DNA of 38,873 bases from Gemmatimonadota bacterium. GTDB lineage: Bacteria; Gemmatimonadota; Gemmatimonadetes; Longimicrobiales; Gaopeijiaceae. The stretch is from assembly GCA_007125125.1 (NCBI GenBank), contig SLDT01000056.1, positions 1 to 38,873 on the forward strand, read 5' to 3'. Shown here piece by piece: positions 1 through 9,164 of this stretch. A program made the translations under genes and the position numbers. The first letter of the stretch is position 1, and each line of letters starts with the position of its first letter. The notes beneath the pieces were generated by a model. That model was given only the letters and a program-made list of their open reading frames with translations, searched no databases and had not been told where the DNA came from.

Positions 1-2
1 CC

Positions 3-1541
3 CTCGTCCCCTCGAGCCTCCTCCTCGGGGTCACGCAGCACATGACGACCGACCTCGCCTCGGTTCCCCTGCTCTGGGTCGTTCCCCTCGCCCTCTACCT
101 GCTCACCTTCATCCTCGCCTTCGCGCGCCGGCGCCCCCTCGCACACACCACCGCGCTCCGCTGGCAGCTCCTCCTCGTCATCCCCCTCGTCCTCATCTGG
201 TACTGGGGGGTCCGCAGTCCGCTCGCCACCGAGCTCCTCCTCCACCTCGGGGTCTTCTTTGTCTGCGCGCTCGTCTGCCATGGCGAACTGCACCGGAGAC
301 GGCCGCCGGCCGAGCGACTCACCGCCTTCTACCTCGCGATCGCCCTCGGGGGTGCGCTCGGGGGCGCCTTCAACGCCCTCCTCGCCCCACTCCTCTTTCG
401 TGGCGTCGCCGAGTACCCCCTCGCCCTCATAGCCGCCGTCGCCCTGCGCCCCGGACGCGCCGACACCTCCCCGGACGACTCTGTGGCCGCGCGGCTTCGG
501 CCCCTCGCCCTCCCCATCGCGATCGGCGCCTCCGCCCTCCTGCTCACCCTCGGCCTCCGCCCCCTCCTCACCGGAACCGCGGGTCGGGCCCTCATCTTCG
601 CTGCCCTCTTCGGCATCGGCGTGCTCCTGCTGCGCCGACTCGGAACACGCCCCCTCCTCCTCGCTCTCTCGCTCGGGCTCATCCTCGCCGCCGGCTGGCT
701 CGGAGACCGGACCCGTACCCGCGTCGTCCACGCCGAACGCTCCTTTTACGGGGTACACCGCGTGACCCTCTCTCCGGACGGGGGCCACCATCTCCTCTTC
801 CACGGCACCACCCTTCACGGTGCCCAGTCCCTGGACCCCGAACGGCGCCTGACCCCCATCACATACTACCGGGAAGAAGGGCCCTTCGGCCGGGCCCTCC
901 GCCACCTCGACCCCCCCCCCGGGGACCAGGCCCGTCGCGTGGGCGTGCTCGGTCTCGGCACCGGGACGGCGGCCTGCCTCGGCTCCGAGGGCGAGCGCTG
1001 GAGCTACTTCGAGATCGACCCCGCGGTCGTCCGGATCGCCTCCGACACGACCCTCTTCACCTACCTGCGGGACTGTCCGCCCGAGATCGAGGTCATCGTC
1101 GACGACGGGCGCCGCGCCATCGAGGCATGGGACGGCCCCCCCTTCGACCTCCTGATCGCCGATGCCTTCACCTCGGACGCGCTCCCCGTGCACCTCATCA
1201 CGGTCGAGGCGATCGAGAGCTACATGGAGGCCCTGACCCCCGAGGGGGTACTCCTCCTCCACATCAGCAACCGGCACCTGCGCCTCGAGCCCGTCGTCGT
1301 CGCTGCACTCCAGGCCACGGGGCTGCTCGGAATCACGGTGATCGAGATCCTTCCCCCCGAGGCCCTCCGAGAGGAGATGGCGACGGGGGCCCAGTGGGTC
1401 GCCGTGGCCCGGACCGCCGACCCCCTCGTACCCCTCCTCGAGAACCCGGACTGGCGCCCCCTGATCCCCGAGGCCGACATCGGGCCCTGGACCGACGACC
1501 ACTCCGACCTCCTCCGCGTGATGCGCTGGCTCGAGCGCTGA
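3..1541 (+). CDS. Fused membrane/spermidine-synthase-like protein (5' partial)
   Basis: The reading frame is open from the left edge, and the residues before the first ATG (position 42) continue the family pattern (LGVTQH then MTTDLASVPLLW), so the gene starts outside the window. The N-terminal 230 visible residues hold about six hydrophobic segments beginning with PLLWVVPLALYLLTF. The C-terminal 260 residues form a Rossmann methyltransferase-like domain of the spermidine synthase type: GLGTGTAACL near residue 300 (from the ATG), an acidic FEID about 20 residues later, DDGRRAIEAW near 353 and DLLIADAFTSDALP near 370. This layout matches the 'fused MFS/spermidine synthase' proteins, whose substrates are largely unknown; polyamine synthesis should not be assumed. 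It converges on the ABC ATPase gene 28 bases downstream. Confidence 0.85.
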   Translation, partial: LVPSSLLLGVTQHMTTDLASVPLLWVVPLALYLLTFILAFARRRPLAHTTALRWQLLLVIPLVLIWYWGVRSPLATELLLHLGVFFVCALVCHGELHRRRPPAERLTAFYLAIALGGALGGAFNALLAPLLFRGVAEYPLALIAAVALRPGRADTSPDDSVAARLRPLALPIAIGASALLLTLGLRPLLTGTAGRALIFAALFGIGVLLLRRLGTRPLLLALSLGLILAAGWLGDRTRTRVVHAERSFYGVHRVTLSPDGGHHLLFHGTTLHGAQSLDPERRLTPITYYREEGPFGRALRHLDPPPGDQARRVGVLGLGTGTAACLGSEGERWSYFEIDPAVVRIASDTTLFTYLRDCPPEIEVIVDDGRRAIEAWDGPPFDLLIADAFTSDALPVHLITVEAIESYMEALTPEGVLLLHISNRHLRLEPVVVAALQATGLLGITVIEILPPEALREEMATGAQWVAVARTADPLVPLLENPDWRPLIPEADIGPWTDDHSDLLRVMRWLER

Positions 1542-1568
1542 AGCGACCTGCGTTCTCGAGGGGGTGAT

Positions 1569-2504
1569 TCAGAGCGAGAGCACCTTCCGCTCGAGACCCT
1601 TCCCGCGATCGACCCGTCCCACGAGCCCGCCCCCGGCGAGGAGCTCCCCGAGGACCCGGGTCACGACCACCTCGGGCCGACCTCCCGGCTCGAGCTGGAA
1701 GCGCACGAAGATGCGCCGCTCCTCGAGGAGCTCCGCCGTGAGCACCGCCTCGAGGCGGCGGATCCGGTCGAGGAGCGCCTCGATCTCGTCCTCGGGGTTG
1801 GCGAGCTCGACGAGCATCTCCCGGTTCGCGGAGGTGAGTTCGTCGAGGGAACCAGCCGCCACGACCTTCCCGTGGTCGAGGATCGCCGCATGGTCGCAGA
1901 GCTCCTCGAGCTCGTGCAGGTTGTGCGACGAGACGACGACGGTCGCGCGCCCTCGCAGCCCTGCGATGAGCGAGCGCACGGCATGGGCGCTCCTCGGATC
2001 GAGCCCGCTCGTGGGCTCGTCGAGGAGTACGAGCTCCGGCTCTCCCATGAGCGCCTGTGCAAGGGCGACCCGCTTCGACATCCCGTGCGAGAGGGTTCCC
2101 GCGCGCGATTCGGCACGGTCGAGGAGGCCCACGATCTCGAGGACCCGCTCCGCCTCGGAGCGCGCCCGGCCCGAATCGATTCCCTGCAGGCGGGCCAGAA
2201 AGGACAGGCTCTCGATGACGGGCACCCGTGGCGGAAGCACGGCGTCCTGCGGGAGGGCGAGGACCCTTCCTCTCAGGCGATCGATGTCGCCGGCAGGGAC
2301 GCCGAGTACCTCGACCGTACCGGAGGTCGGCCGGAGCCAGTCGCAGATGAGCCCGAAGGTGGTCGTCTTCCCGGCGCCATTCGGTCCGATCAGGGCGAAG
2401 GTCGAGCCAGCGGGGACCACGAGGTCGACTCCGTCCACGGCACGGATGCGCCCGAAGTGCCGGTGGAGGCCGCGGGTGCGGACGGCGGGCGTTGCTTCGG
2501 ACAT
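1569..2504 (-). CDS. ABC transporter ATP-binding protein
   Basis: This 311-residue ATPase has Walker A GPNGAGKTT at 40-48, the Q-loop near residue 86 (LALPQDAVL), the signature LSHGMSKR at 138-145 (SHGM in place of the usual SGGQ), Walker B ELVLLDEP at 157-164 and the H-loop histidine at 194. The degenerate signature and the 90-residue C-terminal tail are usual in ABC-2 export ATPases of the CcmA/NatA class. The ATG at 2504 is chosen because it overlaps the permease stop (TGATG), which implies translational coupling. Together they form an exporter of unknown substrate: the permease sits in the membrane and this protein drives it from the cytoplasm. A longer upstream frame exists but lies inside the permease gene. 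Confidence 0.93.
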   Translation of the reverse strand: MSEATPAVRTRGLHRHFGRIRAVDGVDLVVPAGSTFALIGPNGAGKTTTFGLICDWLRPTSGTVEVLGVPAGDIDRLRGRVLALPQDAVLPPRVPVIESLSFLARLQGIDSGRARSEAERVLEIVGLLDRAESRAGTLSHGMSKRVALAQALMGEPELVLLDEPTSGLDPRSAHAVRSLIAGLRGRATVVVSSHNLHELEELCDHAAILDHGKVVAAGSLDELTSANREMLVELANPEDEIEALLDRIRRLEAVLTAELLEERRIFVRFQLEPGGRPEVVVTRVLGELLAGGGLVGRVDRGKGLERKVLSL

Positions 2505-3379
2505 CAGACGTCCCTCCGCTCGAGGGTGAGAAGGGCCGCGATGACGAAGACGACCGTGGCGAGGGTGAACACACCGACCCCGATGAGCTGCTCCTGTACG
2601 TTCGGCGAGAGGAGATAGCCCCCGTAGACACGGGGGAGCATCCAGCGCAGGGGCTCGATCGCACCCCAGAAGTTCGTGAGCCAGCCGGCCATGACGGTCC
2701 CGAGAAGAGCGACGATGCCGACGAGGAGCGCCGGGTAGGGCCTCACCAGCGCCGAGACAAGGAGCATGAAGGCGAGCCATGCGGTGCCGACGGGGAGCAC
2801 CAGAAGCCAGAATCGGAACAACTGGCCGGCCGCACTCATTCCCGGAAACTCGTCGATCCAGAGAATGCCGAAGCCGAAGATGAGAAGGTGGGTGGCGGCG
2901 GTCAGGAGGCCGAGAAGGATGGCGTTGGCGAAGAAACGGCCGAGGACGAGGGAGCTGCGGCGGGTGCGCAGGGTGAGGTAGCGAACAGTCCCGGATTCGA
3001 TGTCGCGGCCGAGGGCGTCGAAGCCGATCAGGGCGGCGAGCCAGGGGAGGAAGGTCCGGTTGGCCCAGAAGAAGAAGAGGATGACGAGGGGGATTCCCGC
3101 GAGGTAGGAGGCGAGGGCCGGGTCATCGACGAACACCTCGAGCACCTGGCGGGTGATCTCCTCCTGGAGTTCGCGGCTCCCGGCACCCGCGAGCTCGGGG
3201 GGGAGCTCGACGCCCTCGGTCGCAGTCTCGATCTGGACCGCGGCGGTGCGGCTGATCAGGATGACGAGGGCGCCGGTGAGTAGCGAGAGGAGCGCGTAGA
3301 TCCCGAGGAGGAGGACCGCCTTCGTGGATCGGAAGGTCTGCCGGAGATCCTCGCGCGCGATGATGAGGATATCGTGCAT
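2504..3379 (-). CDS. ABC-2 type transporter permease
   Basis: This 291-residue membrane protein starts MHDILIIAREDLRQTF, a typical ABC-2 permease N-terminus with a short amphipathic 'elbow' before the first membrane segment (about 23-45). A periplasmic loop of roughly 55 residues follows. Then come five further hydrophobic segments, with the conserved GRDIESGTVRYL stretch after segment 2, as seen in NosY/NatB-like permeases. It is the first gene of a two-gene operon and its TGA overlaps the ATPase ATG by one base. The frame is open for another 1 kb upstream, but that part runs antisense to the methyltransferase gene and is low-complexity, so the start at 3379 is preferred. The substrate cannot be told from sequence. 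Confidence 0.9.
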   Translation of the reverse strand: MHDILIIAREDLRQTFRSTKAVLLLGIYALLSLLTGALVILISRTAAVQIETATEGVELPPELAGAGSRELQEEITRQVLEVFVDDPALASYLAGIPLVILFFFWANRTFLPWLAALIGFDALGRDIESGTVRYLTLRTRRSSLVLGRFFANAILLGLLTAATHLLIFGFGILWIDEFPGMSAAGQLFRFWLLVLPVGTAWLAFMLLVSALVRPYPALLVGIVALLGTVMAGWLTNFWGAIEPLRWMLPRVYGGYLLSPNVQEQLIGVGVFTLATVVFVIAALLTLERRDV

Positions 3380-3523
3380 CGTCTCGGGTACCGGGGTTGA
3401 GAGGTGGGCGGGCCACGGCACGGGCGGCCTACTGTGGCGGCATGGGCGTGGCTGCGCAAGGGCACGGGGCGCGGGCATGCGTGGATGGTCCCCGGACGGA
3501 CCCCGGAGCGCTAACTTCATCGG

Positions 3524-4246
3524 ATGAGGAGTGAAGCTGACCGAACCGCCACACCCGGGTCCTGCCCACTCTGCGGAGTCGGGCATGGGGTGACCCATGC
3601 CGGTGCCCCGGGGGGACGCGACTTCTTCGACTGCGCGAAGTGTGGGCTTCTCTTTCTGGACCCGACGAGGCGCCCCGCCCCGGCCGAGGAGAGGGCCCGC
3701 TACGAGGAGCACCGCAACGACCCCCGTGACCCCGGATACCGCCGCTTCCTCGAGCGGCTCCTGACCCCCCTCGTGCGACGGCTCGCGCCGGGGGCGGAGG
3801 GGCTCGACTTCGGCTGCGGGCCGGGACCGGCCATGGTGCCGATGCTGCGGGCGCGCGGATTCGCGGCCGAGGGATACGACCCCTTCTTCGCTCCGCGCCG
3901 GGAACTCCTCGAGCGGCGCTGGGACTTCGTCACCTGCACGGAGGTGATCGAGCACTTTCACCACCCCGCCCGCGAATTCGAGCAGTTGGCCGGACTCGTC
4001 CGGCCCGGAGGGCTCCTTGCCGTCATGACCGATCCGGTCACTCCGGTGGTTGACCTCGCGAGCTGGTATTACCTGCGCGATCCCACGCACGTCTCGCTCT
4101 ACCGCGCCGAGACCTTCCGCTGGATTGCCGAAGCCCGGGGCTGGTCGCTCGAACGCCCCGACCCACGAGTCGCAATCTTCCGGGTACCGAGGCTCAGCGC
4201 TCCCGCCGCGATCCCCGACGTCCGCGCAGACCGATCGAGCCCCTGA
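3524..4246 (+). CDS. Zinc-ribbon class I SAM-dependent methyltransferase
   Basis: This 240-residue protein begins with a zinc-ribbon (C14, C17, C37, C40: CPLCG and CAKCG) followed by a SAM-binding Rossmann fold: motif I LDFGCGPGP at 94-102, and the post-motif TCTEVIEHFHHP at 137-148 typical of the Methyltransf_23 class. Family members methylate small molecules, sugars or lipids; the substrate is not predictable here. The gene is divergent from the ABC operon (144-bp gap), and its last 53 bases overlap the 3' end of the convergent membrane-protein gene at 4194-4604. The ATG at 3524 has only a weak upstream purine stretch. Confidence 0.88.
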   Translation: MRSEADRTATPGSCPLCGVGHGVTHAGAPGGRDFFDCAKCGLLFLDPTRRPAPAEERARYEEHRNDPRDPGYRRFLERLLTPLVRRLAPGAEGLDFGCGPGPAMVPMLRARGFAAEGYDPFFAPRRELLERRWDFVTCTEVIEHFHHPAREFEQLAGLVRPGGLLAVMTDPVTPVVDLASWYYLRDPTHVSLYRAETFRWIAEARGWSLERPDPRVAIFRVPRLSAPAAIPDVRADRSSP

Positions 4247-4604
4247 GTCCGATCCAGTATGCAGGGGCAAGAAGAAGAAGCACGAGCGGGAACCGCATCT
4301 CGTACCCGGCGAGCCACGCCACCCCGGCAGGCGCGAGGACCGAGACGAGCAGGACCAGCGCGCTGAAGGAGTTCCCGCGCCATGCCGAGCGGCCGAGGAG
4401 CGGAGTGAGGGGAACCCCGGCGAAGCAGAGCACGGCCGGAACCCATGCAGGGTTCTCCCGTGTGACAAGGGCCACCCCGATCCCCGCGAGGAGAGCCGCG
4501 TGGGCCCATGAACCGAAGTGGACCCAACGGACCTCTTCCTGAGCCTTCCGAATCGAGGGGGCGAGGGTGCCCGTAGTCTTCCTTGCGCGCTGCTTCGGGG
4601 GCAT
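4194..4604 (-). CDS. Hypothetical small membrane protein
   Basis: This is a predicted 136-residue protein with a basic N-terminus, four hydrophobic segments and a very arginine-rich tail (RGRRGSRRER). I do not recognise a family. The start at 4604 (MPPKQRARK) is tentative; an in-frame ATG at 4703 would add 33 residues without clear membrane or domain content, and neither start has a good ribosome-binding site. Its 3' end overlaps the methyltransferase gene by 53 bases. It reads divergently from the DUF1232 gene at 4752, so 4605-4751 is probably a shared promoter region. The hydrophobic pattern and lack of internal stops support coding, but no motif confirms it. Confidence 0.55.
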   Translation of the reverse strand: MPPKQRARKTTGTLAPSIRKAQEEVRWVHFGSWAHAALLAGIGVALVTRENPAWVPAVLCFAGVPLTPLLGRSAWRGNSFSALVLLVSVLAPAGVAWLAGYEMRFPLVLLLLAPAYWIGLRGSIGLRGRRGSRRER

Positions 4605-4751
4605 GTCGTCGGGCCGAGGTTGTTCCGGAGCGGGTGGAGCCGTATCTATCGGGGTCCGTTCGCCAATTCTGCGGCACCCGGCCAGGGAGGCTCGTCTGGG
4701 CATCGAAGTTCATGAACCGCGGTTCCCCGTGCAAGGTCGGAGGCGTTCGTC

Positions 4752-5174
4752 ATGACCGCCGCTCGCAGGGGGCCGTTGCGCGCGGGGATCGGCTCCGCGA
4801 TCAAGAGCCGCTTCCTTCGCTTCCGCAAGGAGATCCTCGTGGTCGCGGCGGCGATCCGGCTCCCGGGGACCCCGCTGCATCTGAGGGCGGCGGGGATCCT
4901 GCTCCTGCTCTATCTCGCGAGCCCGATCGACCTCGTGCCCATCGTGGTCCCGTTCTTCGGTCTCGTGGACGATCTGCTCATCGTCCCAGCCGGCTTGAGC
5001 TGGGTGGTCTCGCGGCTTCCGGATCCGGTGCGGCGTGAAGCCTCCGAGCGGGCCGACCGCGCGATCCGCCGCTACGTGAAGAGGCCCCTGGTCTTCCTTG
5101 GCGTGCTCCTTCTGGTTCTTTTCGTCTGCTGGATCGGTGTTCTCTGGCTGGCATGGACTCTCCTGACGGGGTAG
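4752..5174 (+). CDS. DUF1232 (YkvA-type) membrane protein
   Basis: This 140-residue protein carries the YkvA/DUF1232 signature at about 54-76: YLASPIDLVP, then a proline-rich turn and GLVDDLLIVP. A membrane segment overlaps the signature, and a second strongly hydrophobic segment lies at 113-138. The family is widespread and mostly uncharacterised. A GGAGG at 4739-4743 sits 8 bases before the ATG. The DUF368 gene starts only 10 bases after the stop, so the two are very likely cotranscribed, and a shared envelope-related role is plausible. Confidence 0.85.
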   Translation: MTAARRGPLRAGIGSAIKSRFLRFRKEILVVAAAIRLPGTPLHLRAAGILLLLYLASPIDLVPIVVPFFGLVDDLLIVPAGLSWVVSRLPDPVRREASERADRAIRRYVKRPLVFLGVLLLVLFVCWIGVLWLAWTLLTG

Positions 5175-5184
5175 TGCACGGACG

Positions 5185-6213
5185 ATGAACTCGAGGGACG
5201 AAGCGGGCGGAAACGGGATGCCTTCTTCCAGGGACCCCCTGGCCGAGGCGCGGCCGCGACGAAGTGTGGCCGGGTGGGCGGGACTGCACCTTCGGGGCAT
5301 GGCGATGGGGGTGGCCGAGCTGATCCCCGGGGTTTCGGGCGGGACGATCGCCTTCATCACCGGGATCTACGTCGAGCTCGTGCAGACGATTCGCAGCTTC
5401 GACTCGGAGCTGCTCCGGCTCGCGCTCCGTGGGCGCGTGCGTGAAGTCTGGGTGCGCTCGAACGCGAACTTCATCGTGATGCTCCTCCTCGGGATGGCGA
5501 CGAGCGTGGTCCTCTTCGCCTCGCTCCTCGCCTGGCTCCTCGAGAACCGGGAGGTGCTCATCTGGGCCTTCTTCTTCGGTCTGATCGTCGCGTCGGTGAT
5601 CTATGTGGGTCGCTTCGTGCGGCCCTGGAGCCCACGAAGGCTGGGAGCGGGGACGCTCGGGGTGGGTGCGGGGCTCGTGCTCTCGAACATCCAGCCCCTT
5701 CCTGCCCCCGAACACTGGATCTCGACGCTGCTCGCGGCGGCAGTGGCGATCTGCGCATGGATCCTGCCCGGCATCTCCGGGAGCTTCATCCTGCTCCTGC
5801 TCGGGAAGTACCAGCAGCTCGTGCGCGCCGTGAGCGACATCGACCCCGGGTTTCTCCTGGCCTTCGCAGCGGGATGCGTGGCGGGGCTCCTGGCATTCTC
5901 TCGGGTCCTGACCTGGCTGATCCGGACGCGCTACGAAGGCACGCTCGCCTTTCTGTGCGGGCTCATGCTGGGCTCCCTCCAGAAGCTCTGGCCCTGGCGC
6001 GAAACGGTCTCGACCTATGTCGACTCGAGCGGGGAGACGCTCCCGCTCGTCGTGCGGCCTGTGTCGCCCGCGACCTGGGAGGCGGCGACGGGGCTGGGCG
6101 CCTCGGTGCCCGGGGCGATCCTGGCCGCCCTGGGGGCCATGGCCCTCGTCTTCGGGCTCGAGATCGTCGCACGGCGGCGGGGTGGGACGGATGCGGAGGT
6201 GCCCTCGAGCTGA
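5185..6213 (+). CDS. DUF368 protein, PopT-type undecaprenyl-phosphate transporter
   Basis: This 342-residue polytopic protein has the duplicated DUF368 motif: PGVSGGT at 48-54 and PGISGSF near 194-200, one in each half, consistent with an inverted-repeat transporter fold. About eight hydrophobic segments are visible. DUF368 proteins (PopT) have been reported to return undecaprenyl phosphate, the lipid carrier for peptidoglycan and other envelope polymers, across the cytoplasmic membrane. That role is from the family, not proven here. It follows the DUF1232 gene by 10 bases. The first 30 residues are polar and poorly conserved in character, so a later start (ATG at 5218-5220) is possible. Confidence 0.88.
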   Translation: MNSRDEAGGNGMPSSRDPLAEARPRRSVAGWAGLHLRGMAMGVAELIPGVSGGTIAFITGIYVELVQTIRSFDSELLRLALRGRVREVWVRSNANFIVMLLLGMATSVVLFASLLAWLLENREVLIWAFFFGLIVASVIYVGRFVRPWSPRRLGAGTLGVGAGLVLSNIQPLPAPEHWISTLLAAAVAICAWILPGISGSFILLLLGKYQQLVRAVSDIDPGFLLAFAAGCVAGLLAFSRVLTWLIRTRYEGTLAFLCGLMLGSLQKLWPWRETVSTYVDSSGETLPLVVRPVSPATWEAATGLGASVPGAILAALGAMALVFGLEIVARRRGGTDAEVPSS

Positions 6214-6258
6214 GCGCGGCACCGGCCGCCGGTTGAAGGATGTAGGGCCACCCAGCCC

Positions 6259-8046
6259 TCACGCCCGAACGCCGAAGGACTCCTCGGCCGGCTCGTCGGG
6301 CTCGTCCCTGAGCACCTCCTCTTTGTAATCTTCCAGCCGGCCCCCGGCGTCTTCCTCGTCGAGGCGGGCCAGGATGTACTTCACTGCCTGGTGCGGACTT
6401 CGGTGGAAGTGATCACGCCCCAGCCGTCCGTAGAGGCCTGATCGAAGCACGACATCCCGCACCGGTCCGATCAGTGCGGTGAAATGGAGCTCGATACCCT
6501 CGTCCTCGAGAATGCCCGCAATCTCGTCGAGGGCACTGACCGCAGTCGTGTCGAGGTCATTGATCGTGATGCCGTCCAGGACCACGGCGCGAAGAGGGCG
6601 TGCGGCCCCCCGGGCACGCTCGAGAATGAAGGCGCGCAGGTAGTCCGAGCTCAGGAAGCTGAAGCCTCCGCTCAACCTCAGGAGAAGGATCGACTCGACC
6701 GGACTGGCAAGCTTCGAGCGCCGAAGGTCTCGGTACAGGCGCGTTCCCGGAAGGTGCCCCAGTTCGACGACGTGCGGGCGGCTTAGTCGGAAGAGGAGTG
6801 CAAAGGCCGACGCCGCGATCCCGAGGAGGATCCCCTCGCGAATTCCCAGCAGGAGCGTGACCACGAAGGTGAAGAGGGCAAGCCTGCCATCACGCGGCTT
6901 CGCACGCCAGAGGTAGAGTACCTCGGAAGGGCGAATCATTCCCAGCACGGCCACGATGATGATCGCGGCGAGCACCGCGATCGGGAGGTCCATGAAGAGC
7001 GGGGTGAGGACGAGGAGCGTTGCGACCACGACCCCCGCGGCGGCCCAGTTCGCGAGTGGAGTCCGAGCCCCTGCCTGCTCGTTCACCGCGGTCCGCGAGA
7101 GGCTCCCGGAGGCCGGGACGCTCCGAAAGAGGCTGGCCACGAGGTTCGCGGCGCCGATCGCCATCAGCTCCCGGTTGGGATCGACCCGGTAGCCGTGCCG
7201 GACGGCGTACATGCGTCCGAGCGAGATCACCGTCATGAACTGGACCAGGGCAAGGGTGAGCGCAGTCGGGAGGAGGTCCCGGAGCTCCTCCGCGCTCGCC
7301 AGCGGCAGGGTCAGGGACGGAAGCCCTGCTGGCACCTCGCCAAGGAGCTCGACCCCGAGATCCCCGAGCCCGAAGAACCGGACCGCGACGATCCCGGCCA
7401 CGACGACGACGAGCGATCCGGGAAGGAAGTGGCGGACGCGCCTGAGCACGAGGAGCACCGCCATGGCCCCTGCGCCGAGGGCGAGGGTGGGGGTGTGGAG
7501 CGCGCTCGCGTTCAGGATGAGGTCGCGGACCATGACGACCAGGTACCCGGACCGCGGGAGATCCATCCCGGTGAGCGCACCGACCTGGCTGAAGGCGATG
7601 ATGAGCGCTGCAGCCCAGACGAACCCCACGATGACGGGCCGCGCGAGAAGGCTCACGAGGAAGCCCAGCCGGGCCATCCCCATGAGGAGTTGTGTCAGAC
7701 CGACCATCGCCGTCAGCACGAACACGAGGGCCAGGTAGCGGTCCGGGTCTCCGGCGGCCACAAGACCGACCCCCGCCGCGACGATCAGCATGTCGATCGC
7801 GATCGGGCCTGCGGCGAGTTGACGAGAACTCCCGAGGAGGGGGTAGACCAGGAGGGGAACGAGGGCAGCGTAGAGGCCGTAGATCGGCGGAACCCCGGCG
7901 ATCACGGCGTAGGCCATGGACTGGGGAACGAGGATGACCCCGACCGTCAAGCCGGCCCTCAGGTCGTCCCGCGCGTTGGCGCGCGAGTACTCGGGCAGCC
8001 AGGCGAGGAGGGGGAGTGAGCTTCGGAGCCATTGCCCCATCCGCAT
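6259..8046 (-). CDS. SulP-family inorganic anion transporter with STAS domain
   Basis: This 595-residue protein has the SulP/SLC26 signature near the N-terminus (LTVGVILVPQSMAYAVIAG and PPIYGLYAAL, about 35-62), around a dozen hydrophobic segments to residue 430, and a C-terminal cytoplasmic STAS domain (about 450-560; DGITINDLDTTAVSAL contains the usual D-x-S/T core). Family members move sulfate, bicarbonate or related anions; the substrate is not resolvable. The ATG at 8046 is chosen because GGAGGGG (8059-8053) lies 6 bases upstream; a GTG at 8049 and an ATG at 8040 are in frame. The gene converges on the DUF368 gene and follows the aldo/keto reductase on the same strand by 46 bases. Confidence 0.93.
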   Translation of the reverse strand: MRMGQWLRSSLPLLAWLPEYSRANARDDLRAGLTVGVILVPQSMAYAVIAGVPPIYGLYAALVPLLVYPLLGSSRQLAAGPIAIDMLIVAAGVGLVAAGDPDRYLALVFVLTAMVGLTQLLMGMARLGFLVSLLARPVIVGFVWAAALIIAFSQVGALTGMDLPRSGYLVVMVRDLILNASALHTPTLALGAGAMAVLLVLRRVRHFLPGSLVVVVAGIVAVRFFGLGDLGVELLGEVPAGLPSLTLPLASAEELRDLLPTALTLALVQFMTVISLGRMYAVRHGYRVDPNRELMAIGAANLVASLFRSVPASGSLSRTAVNEQAGARTPLANWAAAGVVVATLLVLTPLFMDLPIAVLAAIIIVAVLGMIRPSEVLYLWRAKPRDGRLALFTFVVTLLLGIREGILLGIAASAFALLFRLSRPHVVELGHLPGTRLYRDLRRSKLASPVESILLLRLSGGFSFLSSDYLRAFILERARGAARPLRAVVLDGITINDLDTTAVSALDEIAGILEDEGIELHFTALIGPVRDVVLRSGLYGRLGRDHFHRSPHQAVKYILARLDEEDAGGRLEDYKEEVLRDEPDEPAEESFGVRA

Positions 8047-8092
8047 CACATCCCCCTCCGGTTCAGGTCCAGGCTGCGGCTACCCGCGTCAA

Positions 8093-9052
8093 TCAAGCGG
8101 TCGGGAGCGCCTCGACGTACTGGATCATCCGCCGCCGCATCGCCTCATCGGGGACCCGACCGCGTCCCCCCCCGAGATTGTCTACCATGTGGTGCGGCCG
8201 GCTCGTGGCCGGTGTCACAACCGTCACGGCCGGGTGCGAGAGGCAGAACTTGATGAAGAACTGCGCCCAGCTCTCCGCGTCGAACTCCGAGGCCCAGTCC
8301 GGGACGTCGCGCCCCTCGACCCGGTTCCAGAGGCGGGTGCGCCCGAAGGGCACGTAGACCATGACCGCGATCCCGCGCTCCTGCGCGAGCGGGAAGATCA
8401 TCTCCTCGGCACTCGTGTTGTCGACCGCGTAGTCGATCCCGATGAAGTCGATGGGCTCGTTGCGCATGACCTCGGCGAGCTGACCGTACTGGCCCTCGCT
8501 CGTCGTCGTCACCCCGATGTAGCGGAGGCGACCGGCCGCCTTCATCTCCTTCAGGATCCCGAGTTGGGTCGGAATGTCCCCGAGGTTGTGCACTTGGATG
8601 AGATCGACCGTCGGCGTGCGGATCCGCTCGAAGGAAGTCGCGATCTGCGCCCGGGCGGCCTCCGGATCGGCCGAACCGCCTCCACGCCCGGCGACATTCA
8701 CCTTCGTGGCCCAAAAGACGCGGTTCTGGATCCCGAGCTCGTTCACGATGTCCCCGGCGACCGCCTCGGACGCTCCGTAGCTCGGCGCGGTATCGAAGAC
8801 CGAACCACCGTTCTCGACGAGCGCGGCGAGCACCCCCCGGAGCTGGTCGTAGTCCTCGCTCCTCGCCACCTGCGAGAAGGTCGCGGAGCTTCCGAGCCCG
8901 ACGACGGGGATGCGCTCCCCGCTCGAGGGGATGGCTCGCGTGATCATCTCCCGGCTCAGCATTCCCTCGAGCAGCCGCGGATTGATCGAGAGGGCCGCCC
9001 CCGCCCCCGCCGCAGCCGCGGACAACTTCAGCCACTCACGTCGGTTGATCAT
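8093..9052 (-). CDS. Tat-exported aldo/keto reductase
   Basis: The 319-residue product starts MINRREWLKLSAAAAGAG, a twin-arginine signal (RREWLK plus hydrophobic core). A full aldo/keto reductase barrel follows with the catalytic tetrad visible: D87 (FDTAP), Y92 (SYG), K117 (WATKV) and H155 (IQVHN). Export of a folded, cofactor-loaded oxidoreductase to the periplasm fits the Tat signal. It would act on carbonyl compounds with NADPH, though the periplasmic cofactor source is unclear. A strong AGGAGAAGGG sequence directly before the ATG at 9052 fixes the start. A longer open frame upstream overlaps corA antisense and is rejected. Confidence 0.9.
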   Translation of the reverse strand: MINRREWLKLSAAAAGAGAALSINPRLLEGMLSREMITRAIPSSGERIPVVGLGSSATFSQVARSEDYDQLRGVLAALVENGGSVFDTAPSYGASEAVAGDIVNELGIQNRVFWATKVNVAGRGGGSADPEAARAQIATSFERIRTPTVDLIQVHNLGDIPTQLGILKEMKAAGRLRYIGVTTTSEGQYGQLAEVMRNEPIDFIGIDYAVDNTSAEEMIFPLAQERGIAVMVYVPFGRTRLWNRVEGRDVPDWASEFDAESWAQFFIKFCLSHPAVTVVTPATSRPHHMVDNLGGGRGRVPDEAMRRRMIQYVEALPTA

Positions 9053-9164
9053 GAATCCCTTCTCCTGCCTAAGAGGAACGTTCACCGCCCGGCCGCTTGC
9101 CGGATGGCACCAGACCTTGAAGGTACAAGGGCGCACGCGATCGCAACAGGGCACGGCCCGCCAC

